Source of the DNA: Timema cristinae
Lineage: Eukaryota > Arthropoda > Insecta > Phasmatodea > Timematidae
Assembly (NCBI GenBank): GCA_039000515.1
Contig: JBCFYV010000275.1
Coordinates: 34,820 to 98,819 of the forward strand
Direction of reading: 5' to 3'
DNA: 64,000 nucleotides
The notes under the pieces are model-generated. The model made no database searches and was not told the origin of the DNA. It worked only from the letters and a program-made list of their open reading frames with translations. Made by a program: the position numbers and the translations under genes. Below, in pieces: positions 28,348-39,309 of this stretch (position 1 is the first letter of the stretch; every line of letters starts with the position of its first letter).

Positions 28348-30566
28348 ATGGCATCAGAATTTGTGGCTGCATTTTTGACGGAGGTGGGAAGTAATGAAAT
28401 ACTTCCACGTAAATTGACCGACTTGGAGATAGGTCACGCGTACCGTATTTCTTCAATAAAATCGGTAAATACTCGATTCGGTCGTCGTATACTTACTGTG
28501 CTTGACGCCAAGTATCAAGTTTGGCTGTCGCGAAGATTTTCGATGCTTAGTGACGCTCAGATAGAAGATATCTCGAAAGAGGATCTACTACTTGTTTACA
28601 AAGGTCTCTCTACCGCCACCAAAACGGCCATCCTGAACTTTGAAGGTAAGTGTGTGTGTGTGTATGTGTATGTGTGTGTGTGTGTTAGGATAACCGTACT
28701 TAATCTAAGTCAATAAACATTGAATTGTTTTTAGGTTAAATGTGAATAGTTTTTTGAAATATCAATTACTCAATTGCTCAAGATTGAGCTAGTTCTATCC
28801 AGCCCAACTCATTACACCCTACCCCTATCTTGAGCCAGTTCTATCCAGTCCACCTCATTACACCCATTCCTTACTCGAGTTAGGTCTTGCGATGATTCTT
28901 AGGGTTAATTAACTAAATTGGAGTAATATATCAATTACTCGATTGTTCAAGATTATTTATTAAAAGTGACACTAAATATAAGTTACTTATTCAACATTAA
29001 TTATGCGAATAGGCCTAATCAGACCTAAAAAAATAAACAATTAACTTGCGATGATTCTTAGGGTTAATTAACTAAATTGGAGTAATATATCAATTACTCG
29101 ATTGTTCAAGATTATTTATTAAAAGTGACACTAAATATAAGTTACTTATTCAACATGAATTATGCGAATAGGCCTAATCATACCTAAAAAAAAACAATTA
29201 ACTTGCGATGATTCTTAGGGTTAATTAACTAAATTGGAGTAATATATCAATTACTCGATTGCTCAAGATTATTTATTAAAAGTGACACTAAATATAAGTT
29301 ACTTAATCAACATGAATTACGCGAATAGGCCTAATCAGACCTAAAAAATTAAACAAATCAAGGAAATATGACCTTAAATTCCAAAAACTACAGAAGTTCA
29401 TGAACAGATATTATGTAATTATGAGCATTATATGTAACAAAAAAAGATGACATGTCATCAACATTTAGGCCTTGGTGGTTACATTTACGGTGAACCGGGT
29501 AACAGCATCCTTCAATTGACACTCAATAATAAACCTGGTAAACCTAGAGGTCCAGGGTTCAATCCTCGGTCCTTCCCAATAATCATCGAATGAATAGTTT
29601 TTTTGAAATGAGTTTAAAAAAAGGAATTGTTTACATCATTAACTAACTATACAAGGTTCAAACCTCACTTCCCAGGATAATTGTGTTTAATCACAGAAGT
29701 TCATGAACAGATATTATGTAATTAAGAGCATTATATGTAACAAAAAAAGATGACATGTCATCAAAATTTAGGCCTTGGTGGTTACATTTACGGTGAACCG
29801 GGTAATCTATTTACCGGGACAACAGCATCCTTCAATTGACACTCAATAATAAAACTGGTAAACCTAGAGGTCCAGGGTTCAATCCTCGGTCCTGGCCAAT
29901 AATCATCGAATGAATAGTTTTTTTTGAAATGAGTTTAAAAAAAGGAATTGTTTACATCATTAACTAACAATACAAGGTTCAAACCTCACTTCCCAGGATA
30001 ATTGTGTTGAATCAATTCCTCGTAAGACCTAAGTCAATAATCATTGAATTGTTTTCAGGTTAAATGTGAATAGTTTAAATACATTTTCGTCACGGTTAAT
30101 AATGCTTTAAAGGAATATCGAGAATTTAACACGAGTGAATAGTTTAAAAAAAACAGCTACTTGAGTCGTTTTTGAAATGAGTTTAAACACACTTTTTTGT
30201 CAGTCTCTTTTCTTCTCTTTCTTCTTTTAAAGGAAGGGAGCGAGGGACAACAACCTTCAGCAACAAAAAAAGAAACATTAAAACCTTTCTGTATTTACAG
30301 TAAACTAAAAAATATCACAAACAGCTTTCGTACAAATCTTCCATACTAGCCGTTCTGGTTATACTGTTTAGGGATTAATATGGTTATATTTTTAGAGGAA
30401 ATGTGTACAAATTTGCGTGGTTAGAGAGACTAAAAAAACCCATTAGGTTAAAACCATCCTGGGCGAGAGTCGAACCTTGACCCTCCCATTGCATTTACTC
30501 ATCTTAGTCGTCCCTGTTTGTTTGTTTACAGCCGTCTCGAGCCCACCGGGGACTGTACCTGAATGA
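28348..30566 (+). CDS. Conserved pPolB-associated small protein, copy C (spliced)
   Basis: Exon 1 is 28348-28645 and contains VNTRFGRRILTVLDAKYQVW, RRFSMLSD, ISKEDLLLVYKG and a final TKTAILNFE. It ends at a perfect GAAG/GTAAGT donor. The best acceptor is TTTGTTTACAG at 30521-30531. Exon 2 adds eleven codons and stops at 30564-30566. Copy B has its donor at the same codon position, which supports the splice. Without splicing the frame would run into a TG microsatellite (VCVYVYVCV). The stop is only 37 bases before the polymerase ATG, so a shared spliced transcript is likely. Function is inferred as replication accessory or single-strand binding. Confidence 0.7.
28646..28686. repeat. (TG)n microsatellite at the intron start
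   Basis: GTAAGT is followed by about 35 bases of TG repeats with two TA interruptions. Confidence 0.85.
28884..29350. repeat. Three 158-bp tandem repeats in unit C intron
   Basis: The unit starts CTTGCGATGATTCTTAGGG and ends at AATAGGCCTAATCA(G/T)ACC; copies start near 28886, 29045 and 29203 and are nearly identical. Confidence 0.85.
29390..30000. repeat. Two tandem 300-bp tRNA-like SINE copies
   Basis: Each copy contains GGCCTTGGTGGTTACATTTA and the B-box match GGTTCAATCC, followed by a tail. Copies start near 29391 and 29693; the second has a short extra segment (CTATTTACCGGGA). Confidence 0.7.
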
Positions 30567-30603
30567 AGAGGAGGCTAAAAAAAAAGGAGAGCATAGAGTG
30601 AAC

Positions 30604-33600
30604 ATGACAGAACCTCCAGCTAAAAGAGCGCGCTTTTCTTCCCCTATCATTATATCTTGACAAATAAATGGAAATAAAGTGTATACTCTCCGTGAATTAA
30701 CCTCGAATGAGCAACTTTTAATTAATTATCTAAAACGTGATATCACAACACAAGTATATAAGGCATATATTGAGCATACACCAGGGTTGATTAAGACCTC
30801 GAGCGTTTTGATACTCGGACATGAGGATATAGATAGACAGATCCGGACACTTTTGACTCAGTCACGTGACTTAGGTACGGAATTTACCCAGTTTAGACTT
30901 TACCTGGAACCGTTAGGTCTCTCATTGAAACTTATTGAGCAGGCGTACACCCGCCGTATAAAAACCTATTCTATCACTAACGAATTGCCTTACAAGGACC
31001 CCGTTCAGTTTCTCGTCGCGTGCGGAGGTATATACGTAAAGACGATAGAAGAAACAATTGCAAATGACTCGATAAAGGTAAATTGCAGCCTCATTTGCGA
31101 GTTTAGACATCCTAGCGAGGGTAGAATTGAGAAAGGGTATTTCAACTCTACTCTATGCGGTATATTTAGCACTACAAACTTGGAGGAGTTATATGAGAAT
31201 AATGTAGTTTTTCCCCTCCTTGCTCAAATTGAAGGTTTTGTTTCTAGAGACTCGGGTTGGATGTATGACGGTACATTGGAGATGAGAATAAATCTCTCTA
31301 AAAACACGGTTTTCACGATCGGGGCTCGGGTTCAAATCCCTGAAACTATAGCCAGGCGTGAAGCGTTGATAAATGTGCAATGTGAAGAAGGTCATTGTTT
31401 CCCTGTATCTGTTTTATCCTGTCTTTTTGAGCCGACAGGGAGAGCTCAACGTTTATCCTCTTACACTAATTTTCGAGACGTGTTGAATCTAGACGGGATC
31501 CCTCTCCCATTCCAAATGAGATATATCGAGCGTTTTGAAAAGCTTAACAATATATCTGTAAATGTGTACACTGCAAAGCATGATGGGAGTGACTCTTATA
31601 TTGACACAGCAGACACCTCTAAAAAACTAGTAATTGTTCCCGTACACGTCAGTGCTAAAGAGCGCGCTAGACATGTACATTTATTCATGATAAGAGTGCA
31701 CGGGACAGAAACTTATCATTTCAGCGGGATTAAAAATCTGTCACGGTTAATAAACTCTCAACTGCCGCGAGCGTCTAACAGAGGACGTAGATACTTTTGT
31801 GATAGATGCCTGTACGCTTTTTTGACTGAAAACAAACTCACAAAACATAAAGAGGCGTGTATAAAATTCGATGCGGTAAGGAGTACATTCCCTCAAGGGG
31901 AGGATAAATTCCTCACGTTCACTCAGTATAAGCAGCAGGATAAAACAGGATTTATCGTATATGCGGACCTGGAGAGCTTACTTATGCCTATAGAAACGAG
32001 TGATCCCGACCCAAAATTTTCATATACCGAGAATGTTCAGCGTCATGTAGCTTACTCTGTAGGAATGTACGTTAAATGTAATTTTGATGATAGTCTCTCA
32101 GAGTACCGTCACTTCACGGGAAAAGATTGTACTGACCAATTTGTTGAGGCGCTCGTAGATACGGCGAAACGTGTACTAGAGTACTATAGTACCGTTGTAC
32201 CAATGAAACCGTTAACTCCTGCTCAAAGAGACGCTCATAATACAGCCTCTCATTGTCATATATGCGAGAAGCCCTACAAGAATGATGATATTCGGGTTAT
32301 GGATCATTGTCACTTGACTGGACTTTATCGTGGGAGTAGTCACGCGGCGTGTAATATTAATTACAAGAACCCGAGTCACCTGAGCGTAGTAATCCATAAC
32401 GCGCGTTGCTACGACAATTTTTTCCTTCTCGAATCACTCGTTGAACGTAGAGAAACTGATCCGTTCACGGGGGAGAGCGTTCACATCAATCCAGGAAAAG
32501 TCAGAGTTATTGGAGAGACTATGGGAAGATTCAAAGTAATCATGAAATATATTCGGCACGGGTTTCGAGGGATTACAATTAAAATTATAGATAGTTTCAG
32601 TTTTCTATGTACTTCCCTAGAGAAATGCGTATCTTACCTCGAACGCGAGCAACTTAAAATCACCCGTAAGTGTAAACCCGAGGATGAACGCTTCAAATTA
32701 GTCACACGAAAAGGAGTGTTCCCCTATGATTATATTGATTCATTCGAGCGGCTGGACGAGACTCAGTTACCGAGCAAAGATAAATTTTACAACGCGCTCA
32801 CGGATAGTCATATCTCTCAGGAAGACTATGATCACGCCTGTGAGGTTTGGCGAGTATTCGAATGTAAGAATCTTTGGGACTATTCGAACCTCTACCTGTA
32901 CACGGACGTAACTTTACTGGGCGACGTCTTTGAGAACTTTCGTGATCTCTGCATGAAGACGTATAGGCTGGATCCCGGATGGTCCCTTACAGCTCCCAGT
33001 CTAGCGTACCAGGCTCTATTGAGAATAACCCGGGTACGGCTCGAATTAATCGATGATGTGGACACTCATCAATTCATTGAGGGAGCTATCCGCGGAGGGA
33101 TATGTTTTGTGGCTAATCGTCACGCTGTAGCGAATAATCGCTATATGGACGCGTTTGATCCTTCCAAGCCAGAGTCCTACATTGTCTATCTAGACGTGAA
33201 TGGACTCTATTCATTTAGTATGCTGTCCTCACTTCCCTATGGAGAGTTCAGGTGGCTCGAAGATGAAGAAATTGTTCGATTGGACGTGCTAAAAGTAGAG
33301 GACGATGCGGATACGGGCTATATCTTGCAGGTAGATCTTGAATATCCGCGAGATGTGCACGACGCTCATTCTGACTTGCCGTTCTGTCTTGAGAAAGGGA
33401 TTCCACCTGTAGGGAAACATGAGAAACTGTTAACAACTTTAGCTGATAAGAGCGGGTACGTCATTCACTACCGACATCTAAAGCTATGTTTAGCGAACGG
33501 GTTGAAACTGACGAGAGTTCACCGTGTTCTCAGTTTCAAGCAAGCGCCGTGGATGGCTCCGTATATCAGGTTGAACGCGGAAATGAGGAGTAAAGCGAGC

Positions 33601-34413
33601 AATCAATTTGAAAACATGTTTTTCAAACTGATGAACAATGCCGCATTCAGCCGCCTCATATCTAACAAGAGGGCTTACCGTACGATAAAGATAGCTACCA
33701 AGTGGGAAGGGAAATTTGGAGCGGGTAACCTCAAAGCCAGCCCTAACTTTAAAAACCGCTCGATAGTGTCAGAAAACCTAGTCATCATCGAGATGGAGCC
33801 GAAAGAGATTTACTTTGATATGCCTATCTATGCGGGATTCGCCATTTTGGAAATCTCGAAGGTAGTCATGTACGGTCTGCATTACCAGGTTATGATCCCT
33901 GCCTTCCCCCAAGGTACGTTAAAACTTCAATACACTGATACAGACTCACTTCTCTACTGCATGACTGTTGAGGATGCATACCAGAGACTCGCCCTATTAG
34001 CTAATGACTACCTGGACACCTCCACCTACGGACAAGATAATGTTTACAGGATGCCGGGGGTGCTCTGTAAACTAAAAGACGAGACTCGAGGTCGGATCAT
34101 CACTGAGTTCATTGGTTTACGTCCTAAACTCTATTCATTCTCGGTACAAGGAGATGGAGAGACGCTCAAGGCTAAAGGGGTGAAGAGTAGCGCGTTAAGA
34201 ACGCTTTCATTAGAGGATTATCGTAATTGTTTGACAGATGAGACGATAGTCATGAGAGAGGCTCGTTCAATAAGAGCTGTAGGATTCAAACTTTACACAC
34301 AAAAATTCAATAGGGTCGCTCTATGCTCTATTGACGACAAAAGATATAGAGTACCAGGAACTGTCAATACTCTTCCATGGTCCCATTACTCAATCAGACC
34401 GTCAACTCTATAG
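30604..34413 (+). CDS. pPolB of unit C: exonuclease, EndoVII-like insert and palm
   Basis: The frame is open for 1,244 codons from 30679 and extends upstream to an ATG at 30604 that encodes MTEPPAKRARF, a nuclear-localisation-like start. One in-frame TGA (30658-30660) lies between. Motifs (residues counted from 30679) are a C2H2 finger CDRC...H...C (373-395), Exo I YADLES (427), CHIC...DHCHLTG...CN, endonuclease-VII-like (526-555), Exo II HNARCYDNF (573), Exo III YTDVTLLGD (740), motif A YLDVNGLYS (837), motif B MNNAAFSRLISN (984), motif C YTDTDS (1085) and KLY (1148). All polymerase and exonuclease acids are present. Spacing between Exo III and motif B fits protein-primed enzymes. Motif B lacks the usual FGKT. 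Apart from the TGA it looks intact and is the best-preserved gene in the window. Confidence 0.9.
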
Positions 34414-34970
34414 TGAACAGTACGTCTATGTGAAAAAAATCATAAGTGATTAGAACTAAACCTAAAAAAAAATTCATGTTCAGTAGTCTCTATAGTGTAT
34501 AAATATTCATGTTCTATACTGTAAGTGATTAAAACAAAACGTCACGTCATGTACTCTATTGTGTTAATGTATAAAAAAAATCACGTCCTGTACTCTATAG
34601 TATTCATGTTCTGTAGTGTAAGTGATTAAAACTAAAAAAAATATTCTCGTGCTGTACTCTATAGTGTAAGTGATTAGTGTTAATGTATAAACAAAACAAC
34701 AATTTCAAGAACTATAACTTAAAACAAAAAAAATATTCACGTCATGTACTCTATTGTGTTAATGTATAAAAAATTCATGTTCTATACTGTAAGTGATTAA
34801 AACTAAAAAAATATTCACGTCCTGTACTCTATAGTGTTAATGTTCTGTAGTGTAAGTGATTAAAACTAAAAAAAATATTCACGTCCTGTACTCTATAGTG
34901 TAAGTGATTAGTGTTAATGTATAAAACAAAACAGCAATTTCAAGAACTATAACTTGTGGAAAAAAAACCA
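34414..34970. repeat. AT-rich short-repeat tail after unit C pPolB
   Basis: Imperfect repeats combine CTGTACTCTATAGTGT, AAGTGATTAAAACTAAAAAA and AATATTCACGTC. There is no gene. Any right boundary of unit C lies here or in the satellite, but no inverted copy of the left flank was found. Confidence 0.7.
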
Positions 34971-34974
34971 ACTA

Positions 34975-37900
34975 ATTTAGTATGTATCTATGTGTTTTAA
35001 ATCTTTATATTCATAAAAAAATCAGTTACTTCATTTGAATATTGAATTAGCTAAAGTTCAAACAATCTTCCTTAGAACAAAGTTCGACCATTAATTACCT
35101 TAAAAACACAAAGTCCATTAATTACCTTTTTAACCAAAAGTTCGGTCATCCAAAGCTCAAACAATCTTAATTACCTTTAAATGAGGCTGGATTATGAAGA
35201 AGTTAAAAAAACAAAGTCCATAAATTACCTTTAAAAATTAGCTTAGTACAGCAAAGTTCGGTCATCCAAAGTTCAAACAATCCTAATTACCTTTAAATGA
35301 GTCTGGATTATGAAGAAGTTAACAATATTTTCCTAAAAATCAGTTACTTCATTTGAATATTGAATTAGCCAAAGTTCAAACAATCTTAATTACCATTAAA
35401 TGAATTACCTTTAAATGAGGATGTAACAATGAGATTGGTTAAATACACTCTCTTCAACTCCTCCCTAGTAGGATCGTAAAAGTTCTGCATGTGTAGATTT
35501 AAACCATTCCTAAATCAGTTACTTCATTTGAATATTGAATTAGCCAAAGTTCAAACAATCTTAATTACCTTTAAATGAGGCTGGATTAAGAAGAAGTTAA
35601 CAATATTTTTCTAAAAAATTAGTTACTTCATTTGAATATTGAATTAACCAAAGTTCAAACAATCATAGTTACCTTTAAATGAATTACCTCACAAAGTCCA
35701 TTAATTACCTTTTTGACTAAGTTCAAACAATCTTAATTACCTTTAAATGAGGTAAGATTATTAAGAAGTTAACAATATTTTTCTAAAAAATCAGCTACTT
35801 CATTCGAATATTGAATTAGCTAAAGTTCAAACAATCTTCCTTAAAACAAAGTTCAACCATTAATTACCTTAAAAACACAAAGTCCATTAATTACCCTTTT
35901 AACCAAAGTTCAAACAATCTTAATTACCTTTAAATGAGTCTGGATTATGAAGAAGTTAACAATATTTTTCTAAAAAATCAGTTACTTCATTTGAATATTG
36001 AATTAGCCAAAGTTCAAACAATCTTAGTTACCAATAAATGAATTACCTTTAAATGAGGATGTAAAAATGAGATTGGTTAAATACACTCTCTTCAACTCCT
36101 CCCTAGTAGGATCGTAAAAGTTCTGCATGTGTAGATTTAAACCATTCCTAAATCAGTTACTTCATTTGAATATTGAATTAGCCAAAGTTCAAACAATCTT
36201 AATTACCTTTAAATGAGGATGGATTAAGAAGAACTTAACAATATTTTTCTAAAAAATTAGTTACTTCATTTGAATATTGAATTAACCAAAGTTCAAAGAA
36301 TCATAGTTACCTTTAAATTAATTACCTCACAAAGTCCATTAATTACCTTTTTGACTAAGTTCAAACAATCTTAATTACCTTTAAATGAATTACCTTTAAA
36401 TGAGGTAAGATTATTAAGAAGTTAACAATATTTTTCTAAAAAATCAGCTACTTCATTCGAATATTGAATTAGCTAAAGTTCAAACAATCTTCCTTAAAAC
36501 AAAGTTCGACAATTAATTACCTTAAAAACGCAAAGTCCATTAATTACCCTTTTAACCAAAGTTCCAACAATCTTAATTACCTTTAAATGAGTCTGGATTA
36601 TGAAGAAGTTAACAATATTTTTCTAAAAATCAGTTACTTCATTTGAATATTGAATTAACCAAAGTTCAAACAATCTTAATTACCATTAAATGAATTACCT
36701 TTAAAAGAGGATGTAACAATGAGATTGGTTAAATACACTCTCTTCAACTCCTCCCTAGTATGATCGTAAAAGTTCTGCATGTGTAGATTTAAACCATTCC
36801 TAAATCAGTTACTTCATTTGAATATTGAATTTGCCAAAGTTCAAACAATCTTAATTACCTTTAAATGAGGCTGGATTAAGAAGAAGTTAACAATATTTTT
36901 TCTAAAAAAATTAGTTACTTCATTTGAATATTGAATTAACCAAAGTTCAAACAATCATAGTTACCTTTAAATGAATTACCTCACAAACATAATAGTCCGC
37001 TTTAATGATCACAAGTTCTAAGGTGTCACTCTCACAAAAGACTAGGTTGCAGATGACGGGGAGACCTGAGTTATAATCCCGGTCGGGTGTAATGAGGGTG
37101 GTTTCTATTAACAGGTTTTACACTCTCCTTCCACGTAAATGCGGGTACACTTCCTCTAAATTAAACCTTTCTTACCCTTAATATTATTAGTTATTAGTAT
37201 AAATACGTGTTATCTGAAAATGTATAAAGATTCGGTGCTATATAAAAAAAGAGTTAGTTTGTAAGTCATGTCCTGATGTAATCCGTGTGTTTGGAAATTA
37301 TACTTTGAATAAAGTGAATAAAATCTTTAACTGTATCAGATTTAATAACCAAAGTTCAAACAATCATAGTTACCTTTAAATGAATTACCTTTAAATGAGG
37401 TAAGATTATGAAGAAGTTAACAATATTTTTCTAAAAAATCAGCTACTTCATTCGAATATTGAATTAGATAAAGTTCAAGCAATCTTCCTTAAAACAAAGT
37501 TCAACCATTAATTACCTTAAAAACGCAAAGTCCATTAATTACCCTTTTAACCAAAGTTCAAACAATCTTAATTACCTTTAAATGAGTCGGGATTATGGAG
37601 AAGTTAACAATATTTTTCTAAAAATCAGTTACTTCATTTGAATATGGAATTAACCAAAGTTCAAACAATCTTAATTACCATTAAATGAATTACCTTTAAA
37701 TGAGGATGTAACAATGAGATTGGTTAAATACACTCTCTTCAACTCCTCCCTAGTAGGATCGTAAAAGTTCTGCATGTGTAGATTTAAACCATTCCTAAAT
37801 CAGTTACTTCATTTGAATATTGAATTAGCCAAAGTTCAAACAATCTTAATTACCTTTAAATGAGGCTGGCTTAAGAAGAAGTTAACAATATTTTTCTAAA

Positions 37901-38370
37901 AAATTAGTTACTTCATTTGAATATTGAATTAACCAGAGTTCAAACAATCATAGTTACCTTTAAATGAATTACCTCACAAAGTCCATTAATTACATTTTGA
38001 CTAAAGTTCAAACAATCTTAATTACCTTTAAATGAATTACCTTTAAATGAGGTAGGATTATTAAGAAGTTAACAATATTTTTCTAAAAAATTAAAGTTAC
38101 TTCATTCGAATATTGAATTAGCTAAAGTTCAAACAATCTTCCTTAAAACAAAGTTCGACCATTAATTACCTTAAAAACGCAAAGTCCATTAATTACCCTT
38201 TTAACCAAAGTTCAAACAATCTTAATTACCTTTAAATGAATTACCTTTAAATGAGGCAGGATTATTAATTACCTTTAAATGAGGTAGGATTATGAAGAAA
38301 TTAACAATATTTTTCTAAAAAAAAATTAGTTACTTCATTTGAATATTGAATTAGCTAAAGTTCAAACAAT
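34975..38370. repeat. Higher-order satellite array, about 650-bp repeat
   Basis: Short modules (ACTTCATTTGAATATTGAAT, CCAAAGTTCAAACAATCTTA, ATTACCTTTAAATGA) are combined into a longer period. A unique marker, GAGATTGGTTAAATACACTC, recurs near 35430, 36068, 36720 and 37711. The last gap is longer only because of a 340-bp insertion at 36985-37345. Confidence 0.85.
36985..37345 (+). mobile_element. tRNA-derived SINE inserted in the satellite
   Basis: It interrupts one satellite unit. It contains GGTGTCACTCTCACAAAAGA, a degraded B-box region (GAGTTATAATCCCGG) and the family tail TTTTACACTCTCCTTCCACG with GCGGGTACACTTCCTCTAA, then AT-rich sequence ending near AATAAAGTGAATAAAATC. The same tail appears at 5120, 41560, 54800 and elsewhere. 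Confidence 0.7.
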
Positions 38371-38384
38371 CTGGAACGTGTAAC

Positions 38385-38970
38385 GTAGGTGACAATTAAT
38401 CAATTTAACTCCTTTCACAATCCACGATCTAGTTAATTTAAAGGCAATTCAGGGAAGGATTGAACGCGCACCCTACATGTCAGCGATAGTTCAGAATTTA
38501 AGATGTAATATCGAGAGTTTGTATTATAACGCAAGGTTTTAGAGCAATGAAAATGGAGATATCCTAAGGACCGAGGATTGAAGTCGTCAATTTAAGGCAA
38601 TTCAGGGAAGGATTGAACCGCGCACCCTACATGTCAGCGATAGTTCAGAATATAAGATGTAATATCGAGAGTTTGTATTATAACGCAAGGTTTTAGAGAA
38701 ATGAAAATGGAGATATCCTAAGGACCGAGGATTGAAGTCCGACACCTTAGAACAGCAGTATCCAGACCATGTGTAGGATATTTAACCTTAATTAACTTTA
38801 AACGTATAAATCTTGTAAAAAGAATTAATAATGATTGGAAATAAATGTTTAATGTAATTACCAGGGACCCGTTCGCCCTAGCATGAAGAGGATAAGCGTA
38901 CCCTGATTTTGGTTAGAAAATTCAACATAATATCTATCAACGGTGACGGCTGAAGATAACATGACTTGGT
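38385..38970. repeat. 150-bp direct duplication and unassigned flank
   Basis: GGCAATTCAGGGAAGGATTG to GGACCGAGGATTGAAGTC occurs twice (about 38440-38587 and 38595-38741) with few differences. The sequence to 38970 has no gene. Confidence 0.75.
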
Positions 38971-38974
38971 GTAG

Positions 38975-39115
38975 CACCACGTCTTACTACCCGTTCGGGT
39001 TATTGGTTGTGAACCAGCCCCTCCTCAGTTCACCCGACCGAGATTCGAACCTCGATCTCCCCGTCCTCAGCAGTCTAGCACGTTAGCTAACTACGTCACC
39101 GAGGCAGGTTTATAC
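38975..39115 (-). repeat. tRNA-like SINE, reverse orientation
   Basis: The minus strand reads CTCGGTGACGTAGTTAGCTA (A-box-like) and, about 40 bases on, GAGGTTCGAATCTCGG (B-box). The adjoining GTCTTACTACCCGTTCGGGT is shared with the repeats at 56460 and 59560. Similar SINE copies lie at 41660-41800, 51000-51180 and 51490-51600. Confidence 0.65.
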
Positions 39116-39309
39116 TCTATTCACGGTAGGAATTACTCTCTGAAAGGTCTATCGGACTATATACTATATATCTGCTAGGGAAAAAAGACTTTACCGTTCT
39201 TCCTACCAAAATCATACTGTAATAACCTGTACCGCTCTTGGACTAGGGAACTAGACAATTTACTTTGCTTCCAGAAGAGGATGAAAGATCACAATACAGA
39301 CCTCTCAAA

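Noticed and set aside
34414..34970. Right terminal repeat of unit C
   Set aside because: Compared by eye with the region upstream of 28.3 kb in both orientations; no inverted or direct match was found.
38990..39110. A genuine tRNA gene
   Set aside because: A- and B-box-like motifs are present, but I could not form a full cloverleaf, and the same block recurs as a dispersed SINE.
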